From: JBQTII01 sp052387905
GTDB lineage: Bacteria > Actinomycetota > Actinomycetes > Sporichthyales > Sporichthyaceae
NCBI GenBank assembly: GCA_052387905.1
Contig: JBQTIR010000010.1
Span: 124,001 to 188,000 of the forward strand
Direction of reading: 5' to 3'
Length of the DNA stretch: 64,000 bases
The position numbers and the translations under genes are program-made. Positions within the stretch are counted from its first letter, which is position 1, and every line of letters starts with the position of its first letter. Shown here piece after piece: positions 1-8,141 of this stretch. The notes under the pieces are model-generated. The model saw nothing but the letters and a program-made list of their open reading frames with translations. It had not been told where the DNA came from and did not search any database.

Positions 1-11
1 GTCGCGGGCAT
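1..11 (-). CDS. Start of a divergent gene running off the left edge (partial)
   Basis: On the minus strand an ATG lies at 11-9, followed by CCC GCG to the window edge. A strong ribosome-binding site (GGAGG) sits six bases upstream of it. Only three codons are visible, so nothing can be said of the product. It would be transcribed away from the paa operon, and divergent paa genes are common, but that is inference. The roughly 170 bases between this start and the paa promoter hold nothing else I can recognise. Confidence 0.3.
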
Positions 12-180
12 CCGTGACCTCCGGGTCTGGCGGGTGGCAGACCCCCAGCCTGCCGCGAATTCCGCCGTGATGCCGCGTTTATTGCGCCGTCATGGGACCG
101 CGTTCCCCGTCGGCCACCTGATCCGGCACGCAATGCCCGGTATACGGGGAGTTGGCGGGCGCGCAGAGCGGCCGGGTGGG

Positions 181-209
181 TTGATCGGGGAGCCGTTGGC
201 GCGTACGGT
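181..209 (+). promoter_or_regulatory. Putative promoter of the paa operon
   Basis: A TTGATC box (181-186) and a TACGGT box (204-209) are separated by 17 bases, matching a sigma-A type -35/-10 pair. Predicted transcription start is near 215-217, inside the palindromic operator that follows. Confidence 0.5.
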
Positions 210-214
210 AAACC

Positions 215-228
215 ACCGAACGTTCGGT
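215..228. promoter_or_regulatory. Perfect 14-bp palindrome, likely TetR/PaaR operator
   Basis: ACCGAACGTTCGGT is a perfect palindrome lying directly downstream of the putative -10 box and 24 bases before the paaA start. Position and symmetry fit a repressor site. The two TetR genes at the end of the operon (4421 and 5068) are the obvious candidates to bind it; which one is inference. Confidence 0.6.
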
Positions 229-252
229 CGGGTTAGCGTGCCGGGAGTGCCC

Positions 253-1263
253 ATGAGTACCGAGACCGCGTCGGAATGGACCGCGGAGCACCAGGCGCGA
301 TTCGACGCACTGCTGGCCGCTGACGAGCGGATCGAGCCGCGCGACGCCATGCCGGCCAAGTACCGTGCGACGCTCATCCGCCAGATCGCCCAGCACGCGC
401 ACTCGGAGATCATCGGAATGCAGCCGGAGGGCGCCTGGCTGACCCGGGCACCGAGCCTGCGGCGCAAGGCGATCCTGATCGCCAAGGTGCAGGACGAGGC
501 CGGGCACGGGATGTATCTCTACGGCGCCGCCGAGACCCTTGGCGTCGATCGCGCGGAGCTGCTGGACCGCCTGCACAACGGCACCCAGAAGTACTCCACG
601 ATCTTCAACTACCCCACGCTCACCTGGGCCGATGTCGGCGTCATCGGTTGGCTCGTGGACGGTGCCGCGATCGTCAACCAGGTCCCGCTGTGCCGTTGCT
701 CCTACGGCCCGTACGCGCGCGCGATGATCCGGATCTGTAAGGAGGAGTCCTTCCACCAGCGCCAGGGTTTCGAGATGCTCCTCGCCCTGCGCGATGGAAC
801 CGACGCCCAGCGCGCGATGCTGCAGGACGCCGTCAACCGGTGGTGGTGGCCCTCGCTGATGATGTTCGGCCCACCGGACTCCGCGTCGGCGAACTCCGGT
901 GACTCGATGGCATGGCGGATCAAGCGGCACTCCAACGACGAGTTGCGCCAGCGCTACGTCGACATGTCCGCCCCGCAGGCGCAGATCCTCGGCGTTCGGT
1001 TGCCCGACGATGACCTGGCGTGGAATCCCGGGCGCGGGCGCTACGACTTCGGTGCGATCGACTGGGACGAATTCGCCCGCGTCGTGCGCGGTGACGGGCC
1101 GTGCAACGCCGAACGTATTGCGCGCCGGCGAGCCGCCCACGACGACGGCGCCTGGGTCCGCGAGGCCGCCGCCGCCTACGCCGCCAAAAAATCGCGGACG
1201 TCCGAAGAAGCGGTCGCTATAGCCGCCGCTTCTTCGGACGTTGCGGGTGTGGGTTCCCCGTGA
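253..1263 (+). CDS. paaA: Phenylacetyl-CoA 1,2-epoxidase catalytic subunit PaaA
   Basis: Catalytic di-iron subunit of the ring 1,2-phenylacetyl-CoA epoxidase, which makes the epoxide of phenylacetyl-CoA in aerobic phenylacetate breakdown. Of 336 residues, the carboxylate/histidine iron motifs EAGH (about 82-85) and EESFH (about 164-168) are intact, and similarity to the family runs from the MPAKYRATLIRQI region to about residue 312. The ATG at 253 is chosen because family homology begins just after it; upstream in-frame Met codons would add 73 unrelated residues. The last 24 residues or so do not look like PaaA: residues 316-329 are encoded by a 42-bp palindromic repeat (family A). The TGA overlaps the paaB GTG, so the operon stays coupled. 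Confidence 0.95.
   Translation: MSTETASEWTAEHQARFDALLAADERIEPRDAMPAKYRATLIRQIAQHAHSEIIGMQPEGAWLTRAPSLRRKAILIAKVQDEAGHGMYLYGAAETLGVDRAELLDRLHNGTQKYSTIFNYPTLTWADVGVIGWLVDGAAIVNQVPLCRCSYGPYARAMIRICKEESFHQRQGFEMLLALRDGTDAQRAMLQDAVNRWWWPSLMMFGPPDSASANSGDSMAWRIKRHSNDELRQRYVDMSAPQAQILGVRLPDDDLAWNPGRGRYDFGAIDWDEFARVVRGDGPCNAERIARRRAAHDDGAWVREAAAAYAAKKSRTSEEAVAIAAASSDVAGVGSP
1199..1240 (+). repeat. Family A 42-bp palindromic element, copy A1 (inside paaA)
   Basis: Layout is CGTCCGAAG, 3 bases, an 18-base core (CGGTCGCTATAGCCGCCG), 3 bases, CTTCGGACG. In this copy the palindrome is perfect over 16-base arms (1198-1213 and 1226-1241). It is read in the paaA frame as residues with the pattern TSEEAVAIAAASSD. 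Two further copies of the same length are at 10584-10625 and 20596-20637. Confidence 0.9.
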
Positions 1264-1547
1264 GCGTGCCGGGGTCGCCGCTGTGGGAGGTCTTCGTGCG
1301 GGCGCGCCGAGGACTGGGGCACGTGCACGTCGGGAGCCTGCACGCACCGGACGCCGAGATGGCGCTGCGCAACGCGCGCGACCTGTTCACCCGTCGGGAG
1401 GAGGGTGTCTCGATCTGGGTGGTCCCGGCGACCGCAATCACGGCCTCCAGCCCCGCCGAAAAGGACTCCTTCTTCGATCCTGCCGCGGACAAGATCTACC
1501 GGCACCCGACGTTCTACACGTTGCCGCCCGAGGTGGACCACCTGTGA
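1260..1547 (+). CDS. paaB: Phenylacetyl-CoA epoxidase subunit PaaB
   Basis: Small structural subunit of the PaaABCE monooxygenase. The 95-residue product (VSVPGSPLWEVFVRARRG...) has the usual PaaB length and the characteristic features: an N-terminal WEVFVRARRGLGHVHVGSLHA block, the DAEMALRNARDLFTRR helix and a C-terminal YRHPTFYTLP motif. The GTG at 1260 overlaps the paaA stop in a GTGA quartet, which argues for translational coupling; a second GTG at 1266 is possible. Its own stop overlaps the paaC start the same way. Confidence 0.93.
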   Translation: MSVPGSPLWEVFVRARRGLGHVHVGSLHAPDAEMALRNARDLFTRREEGVSIWVVPATAITASSPAEKDSFFDPAADKIYRHPTFYTLPPEVDHL

Positions 1548-2305
1548 ATATGACGCAACGTCAGCTCGATCCGGTCGCGTCCTACGCGCTGGGTCTGGGC
1601 GATGACGCGTTGGTTCTGGGTCAGCGTCTGCTGGAGTGGATGACCCGCGCGCCCGAACTCGAGGAGGACGTGGCGCTGGCCAACATCGCCCTGGACTACG
1701 TCGGACAGGCACGAACGTTGCTGACGTACGCCGGCTCGTTCGACGGTCGCGACGAGGATGACCTGGCCTATCGCCGGCCGGCGCGCGAGTTCCGGTGCGT
1801 GCACCTCGTCGAGCGGCCGATCGGGGACTTCGCCGCGACCATCGCGCGTCAGCTGCTGTTCGCGGCCTACCAGTACGAGCTCTACAGCGCCCTGCTCGAC
1901 TCCACGGACCCGACCTTGTCCGGTGTCGCAGGCAAGGCGGCCAAGGAGGTCACCTACCACCGTGACCACGCGGTCGCGTGGACGCTGCGCCTCGGTGACG
2001 GAACGGCGCAGTCCCGGACCCGGATGCAGGCCGGGCTGGAGCTGATGTGGCCCTACACCGACGAGTTGTTCGCGTCCGACCCGGTGATCGCCGCGCTGCC
2101 GCCGGGAATCGGGGTGGAGCCGGCGAGTCTGCGTCCGGACTGGGAGAACTTCGTGGGCGATGTCATCGCCGAGGCGACGCTTGCGAGGCCCGGTGAGCGC
2201 ACCGCACCGGGCGGCGGGCGGCGCGGCGTGCGGACCCCCGAGTTCGCCGCTCTGCTCGCGGAGATGACAGAGCTTCACCAGGCCCATCCCGGTGCGAGGT
2301 GGTGA
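1544..2305 (+). CDS. paaC: Phenylacetyl-CoA epoxidase structural subunit PaaC
   Basis: PaaA-like scaffold subunit that pairs with PaaA in the epoxidase. The product is 253 residues, normal for the family; recognisable blocks are YALGLGDDALVLGQRL near the N-terminus, EEDVALANIALDYVGQARTL, and the four-helix region around ARQLLFAAYQYELYSAL. The chosen GTG (1544) overlaps the paaB TGA; an ATG two codons later (1550) is an equally good initiator. The stop overlaps the paaD GTG. Confidence 0.93.
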   Translation: MNMTQRQLDPVASYALGLGDDALVLGQRLLEWMTRAPELEEDVALANIALDYVGQARTLLTYAGSFDGRDEDDLAYRRPAREFRCVHLVERPIGDFAATIARQLLFAAYQYELYSALLDSTDPTLSGVAGKAAKEVTYHRDHAVAWTLRLGDGTAQSRTRMQAGLELMWPYTDELFASDPVIAALPPGIGVEPASLRPDWENFVGDVIAEATLARPGERTAPGGGRRGVRTPEFAALLAEMTELHQAHPGARW

Positions 2306-2787
2306 GCGCGGTGAAGGTGGGCGCAGGAGAGATTCGGGCGGCGGTCGAGGGGGTGCTCGACCCCGAGTTACCGGTGATCACCATCGCGGACCTGGGGGTG
2401 CTGCGGGCTGTGGAGGTCACCGCGGTCGGCATGCGGGTGACGATCACCCCGACCTACTCCGGCTGCCCGGCGATGGACGCGATCCGCGACGGCATCCGGG
2501 CGGCGGTCCTGGCCGTGGGCGGCGTCGAGCCGGAGATCGTCACGGTGCTCGCCCCGGCGTGGAGCACGGACTGGATCACCGAGGCCGGCCGGGCAGCCCT
2601 GGCCGAGCACGGCATCGCGCCGCCGCCGCCCGTGGGCGCCCCGGTCGCGATCGCGCTGAGCGTGCGCTGCCCGCAGTGCGGTTCACTCGACACCCGCCAG
2701 AGGTCCCGGTTCTCCGGGACCGCGTGCAAGGCCATGCACGCGTGCCAGAGTTGCCGCGAACCCTTCGAAGCCGTCAAGGCGATCTGA
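2302..2787 (+). CDS. paaD: PaaD, assembly factor of the phenylacetyl-CoA epoxidase
   Basis: MIP18/DUF59-type protein needed for the iron cofactor of the epoxidase rather than catalysis. The N-terminal half carries the DUF59 signature (VLDPELPVITIADLGVLR and the YSGCPAMDAI loop), and the C-terminus has four Cys in two pairs (RCPQCGSLDT and ACQSC-type, with a conserved RFSGTACKA stretch) expected to bind metal. About 161 residues, usual for PaaD. The GTG at 2302 overlaps the paaC TGA; a GTG one codon earlier is also in frame. Confidence 0.93.
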   Translation: MSAVKVGAGEIRAAVEGVLDPELPVITIADLGVLRAVEVTAVGMRVTITPTYSGCPAMDAIRDGIRAAVLAVGGVEPEIVTVLAPAWSTDWITEAGRAALAEHGIAPPPPVGAPVAIALSVRCPQCGSLDTRQRSRFSGTACKAMHACQSCREPFEAVKAI

Positions 2788-2800
2788 TGGGCGTCCCCTG

Positions 2801-3925
2801 ATGGCCCTCATACCCCCGCCGGGCCTCATCGACGGCACTCTCAAGCGCCGGATCCTGGCGGCACGAGGTGGCCGGGCCCAGTTCCACCACCTGGTCGTGG
2901 AGTCCGTCGAGCCGCTCACCGCCGACTCGGTGACGATCACGTTCGCGGTCCCGCCGGAATTGGCGCAGGCCTACCGGTTCACCCCGGGCCAGCACGTCAC
3001 CATCCGCTCTGACCACGGCGCCCCGGACTCTCGGCGCAGCTACTCGATCGCCGCGACGCCCGGTGGGCCGCTCCGCATCGGCGTCAAGGTGATCCCGGGC
3101 GGGGCGTTCTCCGGCTGGGCCGCAACGACCCTGCGCGCCGGCGACCGATTGGAGGTCATGACCCCGACCGGAGAGTTCGGCATCGCCCCCGAGCCCGCCG
3201 TGGCGCGCCACCATGTGGCGGTCGCCGCGGGTAGCGGGATCACCCCGATCTTCTCGATCGTGGCCGCGTTGCTGGCCGGTGAACCGGACTCTGCGGTGAC
3301 GTTGCTCTACGGCAGCCGCAGCAGCGCCGAGATCATGTTCACTGAGGACCTCGCCGATCTGAAGGACGCTCACCCGGGCCGCTTCCAGCTCCTGCACACG
3401 CTCTCGCGCGAGCCGCAGTCCGCCGTGATCCGGGCCGGACGTCTGGATGCCGGCAAGCTTGCCGACCTGATCGACGCCTTCGGCCTACGCGACGCCGACA
3501 CCTGGTTCCTGTGCGGTCCGGCGGCGGCAGTCACCACCTGGCAGCAGGTGCTCGCGGCGACCGGTGTGGACCCGGCTCGCGTCCGCCGAGAGCTCTTCCA
3601 CGCCGAGTCCGCCCAGGCGCCGCGAGCGGTCCCGGTCGGCGCACCGGCGACCTCGACCTTGACCTTCACCCTCGACGGACGCAGGTCGCAGGTCGGCCTG
3701 GTGGCGGGCGAGACGGTGCTCGACGCGGTGCTGAGGGTGCGCGCTGACGCGCCGTTCGCCTGCCGCGGGGGAGTCTGCGGAACCTGCCGGGCGGTGGTGA
3801 CCGAGGGAAGTGCGGCGATGGATTCCAACTTCGCACTTGAAGGCGACGAGCTCGAGCGTGGCTTCGTGCTCACCTGTCAGGCGCGACCGACCGCGCACGC
3901 GTTAAGCGTCGACTACGACCGATAG
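2801..3925 (+). CDS. paaE: Phenylacetyl-CoA epoxidase reductase subunit PaaE
   Basis: Electron-transfer subunit moving electrons from NADPH to the PaaA iron centre. The 374 residues hold, in order, an FAD-binding beta-barrel (RxYS-type motif RRSYSIA, around residue 80), an NAD(P)-binding domain with the GSGITP motif (about 145) and FLCGPAA (about 235), and a C-terminal plant-type [2Fe-2S] ferredoxin with CRGGVCGTC and a distal LTCQ cysteine. It lies 13 bases after paaD, completing the paaABCDE set. Confidence 0.95.
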   Translation: MALIPPPGLIDGTLKRRILAARGGRAQFHHLVVESVEPLTADSVTITFAVPPELAQAYRFTPGQHVTIRSDHGAPDSRRSYSIAATPGGPLRIGVKVIPGGAFSGWAATTLRAGDRLEVMTPTGEFGIAPEPAVARHHVAVAAGSGITPIFSIVAALLAGEPDSAVTLLYGSRSSAEIMFTEDLADLKDAHPGRFQLLHTLSREPQSAVIRAGRLDAGKLADLIDAFGLRDADTWFLCGPAAAVTTWQQVLAATGVDPARVRRELFHAESAQAPRAVPVGAPATSTLTFTLDGRRSQVGLVAGETVLDAVLRVRADAPFACRGGVCGTCRAVVTEGSAAMDSNFALEGDELERGFVLTCQARPTAHALSVDYDR

Positions 3926-3936
3926 GAACACTTTCT

Positions 3937-4416
3937 GTGGACCAGCAAGCCGACGGACCAGACCTGGCCAAGGTCGCCGACGCGGTGACGCACGCGATGA
4001 TGATCAACGACCGCGCGTCCGCTGCTGCCGGTATCAGGCTGGTCTCGGCACTGCCCGGCGATGTCATCGCAGAGATGACGGTGATGCCCCATCAGGTCAA
4101 CGGGCACAACGTCTGCCACGGCGGCGTGCTGTTTCACTTCGCCGACACCGCGTTCGGGTTGTGCTGCAACACCCCCGGGCCGCAGGCCGTGGCCTACGCC
4201 TGCGACATCGTGTTCGTCCGGCCTGCCCTGGTCGGAGACCACCTCAGCGCTCACGCCACCGCGCGGACGCTGTCCGGACGCAACGGCATCTACGACGTGA
4301 CGGTGACCCGTGAGGGTTCGGACGGTGTGGAGGTCGTGGCGGAGTTCCGTGGTCGCTCCCGGGTCATCGGGACCTCCCAGCCCGGTTCGGACGGCATCCG
4401 GATCGCGGGGGCCTGA
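3937..4416 (+). CDS. paaI: Hydroxyphenylacetyl-CoA-type thioesterase PaaI
   Basis: Hotdog-fold thioesterase thought to rescue CoA from dead-end intermediates of phenylacetate breakdown. The HGGVLFHFADTAFG segment with the catalytic Asp, preceded by the conserved GHNVCHGG, identifies PaaI; length (159 residues from a GTG) is usual. It follows paaE by 11 bases and is almost certainly cotranscribed with it. Confidence 0.92.
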   Translation: MDQQADGPDLAKVADAVTHAMMINDRASAAAGIRLVSALPGDVIAEMTVMPHQVNGHNVCHGGVLFHFADTAFGLCCNTPGPQAVAYACDIVFVRPALVGDHLSAHATARTLSGRNGIYDVTVTREGSDGVEVVAEFRGRSRVIGTSQPGSDGIRIAGA

Positions 4417-4420
4417 GGCG

Positions 4421-5050
4421 ATGACCGCCGCCCCGGCCGAGCGTCCGGCGCGCTATGACGTGGAGAGCCTGCTCGCCGTCGCCACCCGAGTGTTCGCCGA
4501 GCGCGGATACGACGGCACATCCATGGAGCACCTGGCGGCCGCGGCCGGGATCACCAAGTCCTCGATCTACCACCACGTCAGCGGCAAGGAGGAGTTGCTC
4601 GCCCGTTCCCTGGACCGTGCGCTCGACGGATTGTTCGCGGTCCTGGACGCCGCGGTGGAGCAGGACGCCGCCGACCCCGTCGAAGCCCTGGCCGCGGTGT
4701 TGCGCGGCTCCTGCCGGGTACTGGTCGCCGAACTGCCCCACGTCCGGTTGCTGCTGCGGGTGCGCGGGAACACCGCGACCGAACGCGCAGCGCTGGCCCG
4801 GCGGCGCGAGTTCGACCACCGGGTGACCGAGTTGGTCGCCGCCGCGCAACGAGCCGGCCGGTACCAACCTGAGGTGGAGGCCGCGCTGTCCGCCCGGCTG
4901 CTGTTCGGGCTGGTGAACTCGATCACCGAATGGTTCCACCCCGACGGCGACCTCGACGCCGAACAGATCTCGGACGCGGTGATCGCCCTGGCGCTACGGG
5001 GATTGGCGCTGGGTGTTCCCGATGGCGAGAGGGCGCACGGCGAGCTCTGA
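4421..5050 (+). CDS. TetR-family regulator, likely PaaR
   Basis: A 209-residue TetR protein. The N-terminal helix-turn-helix spans about residues 10-60 with the hallmark ERGYDGTSMEHLAAAAGITKSS...YHHVSGKEELL arrangement; the C-terminal domain is all-helical and variable as usual. The ATG at 4421 lies four bases after paaI, so it is part of the paa transcript. Location at the end of the operon and the palindrome before paaA suggest it represses the operon until phenylacetyl-CoA accumulates; ligand and site are inferred. Confidence 0.88.
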   Translation: MTAAPAERPARYDVESLLAVATRVFAERGYDGTSMEHLAAAAGITKSSIYHHVSGKEELLARSLDRALDGLFAVLDAAVEQDAADPVEALAAVLRGSCRVLVAELPHVRLLLRVRGNTATERAALARRREFDHRVTELVAAAQRAGRYQPEVEAALSARLLFGLVNSITEWFHPDGDLDAEQISDAVIALALRGLALGVPDGERAHGEL

Positions 5051-5067
5051 CGAGGCAGGATGTGGCC

Positions 5068-5661
5068 ATGACGACTCCGCGCCCGCTGCAGCGCACCCCG
5101 AGCCAGGATGTGGAGTCCTCGCTGATCCGGGCCGCGGACGCTGTGCTGCGCAGGGACGGCCTTGCCGGGGTGACGGTGCGAGCGGTCGCCGCTGAAGCCG
5201 GGGTGGCCCCGATGGGGGTCTACAGCCGGTTCGGCAGCAAGGACGGCCTGGTCGACGCGCTGCTCATCGAGGCCATCGACAGTTTCATCGCCGCGGTGGC
5301 GAGCTTGGGCGAGCGCGACGCCGGTGACCGTTTGCGTTCCTCGGGCCGGCGCTACCGGCAGTGGGCACTGGCCAATCGCGCGCACTACGAAGCGGTGTTC
5401 CTCGCGCGGATCGGCCTGGGCTCCCCGCAGGTCGCCGAACGGTGCCTGGCGGCGTTCGCGGAGCTGCTTGCCCAGGTCGAGTACGCCATGAGCACCGGTG
5501 CCATCCGTCCGGGGGACGTGACTGCGACGGGTCAGCAGATCTGGAACGCCGTGCACGGCGCAGTCGCGCTCGAGCTGCACGACCTGATCCTGACCGCGGA
5601 CGTCGAGGCCACCTACGACGCGATGCTCGACACCGTGCTGCGCGGCCTCGCCCCCTCCTGA
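5068..5661 (+). CDS. Second TetR-family regulator
   Basis: A 197-residue TetR protein starting 17 bases after the first one. HTH region at about residues 15-62 (RAADAVLRRDGLAGVTVRAVAAEAGVAPMGVYSRFGSKDGL); the C-terminal part resembles the TetR_C_25/WHG type with ANRAHYEAVF. It is a different subfamily from its neighbour, so a recent duplication is unlikely. Its target is unknown; it may control the adjacent methyltransferase/acyl-CoA dehydrogenase pair or the paa genes. Confidence 0.85.
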   Translation: MTTPRPLQRTPSQDVESSLIRAADAVLRRDGLAGVTVRAVAAEAGVAPMGVYSRFGSKDGLVDALLIEAIDSFIAAVASLGERDAGDRLRSSGRRYRQWALANRAHYEAVFLARIGLGSPQVAERCLAAFAELLAQVEYAMSTGAIRPGDVTATGQQIWNAVHGAVALELHDLILTADVEATYDAMLDTVLRGLAPS

Positions 5662-5667
5662 ATCCGG

Positions 5668-5729
5668 ATCTTCGGGTGGCGGGTGGACCTATCAGGGGCC
5701 TCCGATAAGTCGGATCGCCACCCGAAGAT
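5668..5729. terminator. 62-bp inverted repeat between convergent genes
   Basis: Perfect 14-base arms (ATCTTCGGGTGGCG at 5668-5681 and its complement at 5716-5729) enclose a further imperfect inner dyad (GACCTATC / GATAAGTC). It fills the space between the TetR stop and the minus-strand methyltransferase stop, so a bidirectional terminator is the simplest reading, though it lacks a clear T-run. It could also be a single copy of another palindromic repeat family. Confidence 0.55.
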
Positions 5730-5733
5730 GCGC

Positions 5734-6864
5734 TCAGCCCGGAGATGCGCTCCGCAGAAGGTAGAAGCGGAAGAAGTCGTTCTCGATCGGCAGGACCTCG
5801 GCCTGGGCGAACCCGGCCTGCGCCGCCAGATCCAGCGCGGTGCTCGTTCGCAGGGCGGTGCCGAGTGCGGCGGACGGGGTCTCGGCGCGGCTGGCGGGCA
5901 GGCAGTGGCTGACGCTCCAGCCGAACATCATCCGCTCGACGGCGTCGCCGGGTGCGGTGAAGGTGTCCGCAACACGCTCGTCGACGACCAGTACGGCGCC
6001 GTCGGGTGCCAACGCGGCACGGGCGGCGGCGAGCACCTCGACCGGACGCGCCATGTCGTGCAGCGCCTCGAAGATCGTCACCAGGTCGTAGGGGTCACCG
6101 TCGGTAAGTGAACCGGCATCGCGGAGCGCGAAGGTCAGTCGGCCCGCGACGTCGGGCGCGCTCGCCTGTGGCGCCGCAGCCGCGATGGAGGCGGAGTCCA
6201 GGTCGATACCGTCGACGGTCACGGTGGGGTAGGCGCGGGCGATGGCAAGTGAGGACCAGCCGTGCCCGCAGCCCAGGTCGGCGACCCTCGCCCCGGGCAG
6301 TCCCAGCCGGGCGTGGACGGCCGGAATCGAGCCGAGCCAGTCGGCCATCTCAGTGCTGAACGCAGGCCGGTTGATCGCCGCCTGACCCTCCCTCATGTCC
6401 GGTCCGTAGGCAGCGAACGGCACGCCGGCGCCGGTGCGGAACGCATCCACCACCGCGGGAAGCGCCCCCGCGATTCCGACCAGCATCGGCGCGAACGGCG
6501 CAACGTGCGCCGGGTCGGCGGGGTCGGCCAATACCGCCGCGTGCGCACGGGACAGCGAGAACCGCCGCTCGGACTGCGCGGCAGCAGCGTCATCGACGTC
6601 GAGGATGCCCGCGACCGCCTGCTGCTCCAGCCACTCGCGCAGGTACCGTTCGTCCAGTCTGGTCTTGGCGGCCAGCTGATCAGCGGTGACGGCGCCGAGA
6701 TCCCGCAGGGTCGTGTACAGCCCGAGCCGACTGCCGAGGTGCACGCTGAACATCTCCAGCGTGCCGATGGTGGCCTCGAAGAGTCGTTCGACGAGCGCGT
6801 CGCGGCGCGCTTCGTCGGCCTCGGGCAGCGTGGGAACAGTCGCGGTCATGGCAGCCTCCGTCAT
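5734..6864 (-). CDS. Class I SAM-dependent methyltransferase
   Basis: A 376-residue protein with an N-terminal winged-helix dimerisation-like region (about 30-100, ending in LDERYLREWLEQQAVAGIL) and a Rossmann methyltransferase domain whose motif I is VADLGCGHGWSSLAIA (about 190-205), with the acidic post-I residue in DGIDLDSASI. The layout matches the rRNA/small-molecule methyltransferase group of actinobacteria; the substrate cannot be told. It starts three bases after the acyl-CoA dehydrogenase stop, so both are in one operon. Two Met codons (residues 1 and 6) are possible starts. Confidence 0.85.
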   Translation of the reverse strand: MTEAAMTATVPTLPEADEARRDALVERLFEATIGTLEMFSVHLGSRLGLYTTLRDLGAVTADQLAAKTRLDERYLREWLEQQAVAGILDVDDAAAAQSERRFSLSRAHAAVLADPADPAHVAPFAPMLVGIAGALPAVVDAFRTGAGVPFAAYGPDMREGQAAINRPAFSTEMADWLGSIPAVHARLGLPGARVADLGCGHGWSSLAIARAYPTVTVDGIDLDSASIAAAAPQASAPDVAGRLTFALRDAGSLTDGDPYDLVTIFEALHDMARPVEVLAAARAALAPDGAVLVVDERVADTFTAPGDAVERMMFGWSVSHCLPASRAETPSAALGTALRTSTALDLAAQAGFAQAEVLPIENDFFRFYLLRSASPG

Positions 6865-6867
6865 CGC

Positions 6868-8070
6868 TCAGCTGCGCAATTTATAGTCCTCGAGCAGGCG
6901 GCGGCCGATGATCATGCGCTGGATGTCTGCGGTGCCCTCGCCGATCAGGAGCATCGGGGCCTCGCGGTAGAGGCGCTCGATCTCGTACTCCTTGGAGAAG
7001 CCGTAACCGCCGTGGATGCGGAAGGAGTCCTCGACGACGTCGCGGCACCACTCGCTCGCCAGGTACTTCGCCATCCCGGCCTCGAGGTCGTTGCGGGCGC
7101 CCGAGTCCTTCGTGCGCGCGGCCCGGACCATCATCTGGTGGGCGGCCTCGACCTTGCACGCCATGTCCGCGAGGCGGAACTGCACGGCCTGGTGGTCGGC
7201 GATCTTCTTGCCGAAGGTCTCACGCTGCTGGGAGTAGAGGATCCCGAGCTCGAACGCCCGCAGCGCCACCCCACACCCGCGGGCGGCGACGTTGACCCGG
7301 CCGACCTCGACCCCGTCCATCATTTGGTAGAAGCCCTTGCCCCGACCTTCGGATCCGCCGAGCACCTGGGCCTGGGGGAGGCGGAAGTCGTCGAAGACCA
7401 TCTCGGTGGTGTCGACGCCCTTGTAGCCCATCTTCTCGATCTTGCCGGGGACGATCAGACCCTTGGCGACCTCACCGAAGCCGGGCTCCTTGTCGATCAG
7501 GATCGTCGTCATGTTCTTGTAGACCGACTCGGCGCCCTCGTCGGTCTTGACCAGCACTGCGACGAGGTTCGACGAGCCGCCGTTGGTGAGCCACATCTTG
7601 GCGCCGTTGACCACAAAGTCATCACCGTCGACCTTGGCGCGGGTCTTGATCGCGGCGACATCGGAGCCACATCCGGGCTCGGACATCGAGAACGCGCCGC
7701 GCGTCTGGCCCTCGGCCATCTTGGGCAGGTAGTGCTGCTTCTGCTCCTCGGTGCCGTGCTGCATCAGCATGTAGGCCACGATGAAGTGGGTGTTGATGAT
7801 CCCCGAGACGCTCATCCAGCCGCGGGCGATCTGCTCCACGACGAGGGCATAGGTCAGCAGCGACTCGCCCAGGCCGCCGTACTCCTCGGGGATCATGAGC
7901 CCGAACAGCCCGAGTTCCTTCATGCCCTCGACGATGTCGGTGGGGTAGGTGTCGGTGTGCTCAAGGTGCGCAGCGACCGGCATGATCTCCTTTTCGACGA
8001 AGTCGTTTACCGTGCGCAGGATCTCTTGCTGCACATCGGTGAGGTTCTCGGTCTGCGCCAGACGGCCCAT
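6868..8070 (-). CDS. Acyl-CoA dehydrogenase
   Basis: FAD flavoprotein that introduces a 2,3-double bond in an acyl-CoA. The 400 residues span the three ACAD domains: N-terminal helical, beta-barrel with the FSMSEPGCGSDVAAIKT signature (about 135-150) and WLTNG motif, and C-terminal helical with the catalytic base in IGEGTADIQR (Glu about 378). The sequence is closest in feel to the short/branched-chain group. It is first in a two-gene minus-strand operon with the methyltransferase. Confidence 0.93.
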   Translation of the reverse strand: MGRLAQTENLTDVQQEILRTVNDFVEKEIMPVAAHLEHTDTYPTDIVEGMKELGLFGLMIPEEYGGLGESLLTYALVVEQIARGWMSVSGIINTHFIVAYMLMQHGTEEQKQHYLPKMAEGQTRGAFSMSEPGCGSDVAAIKTRAKVDGDDFVVNGAKMWLTNGGSSNLVAVLVKTDEGAESVYKNMTTILIDKEPGFGEVAKGLIVPGKIEKMGYKGVDTTEMVFDDFRLPQAQVLGGSEGRGKGFYQMMDGVEVGRVNVAARGCGVALRAFELGILYSQQRETFGKKIADHQAVQFRLADMACKVEAAHQMMVRAARTKDSGARNDLEAGMAKYLASEWCRDVVEDSFRIHGGYGFSKEYEIERLYREAPMLLIGEGTADIQRMIIGRRLLEDYKLRS

Positions 8071-8141
8071 GCTCGGCGTGCTCCTTGATCGTGGTACGGC
8101 GGGAGTGCGTACAGGATCGCACCGGGGGAGGGAGGCAGTTC

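Noticed and set aside
6262..8088. Long open frame antisense to the methyltransferase and acyl-CoA dehydrogenase genes
   Set aside because: The opposite strand encodes two clear enzymes. The antisense product is a low-complexity Gly/Val/Leu/Asp/His sequence typical of high-GC shadow frames.
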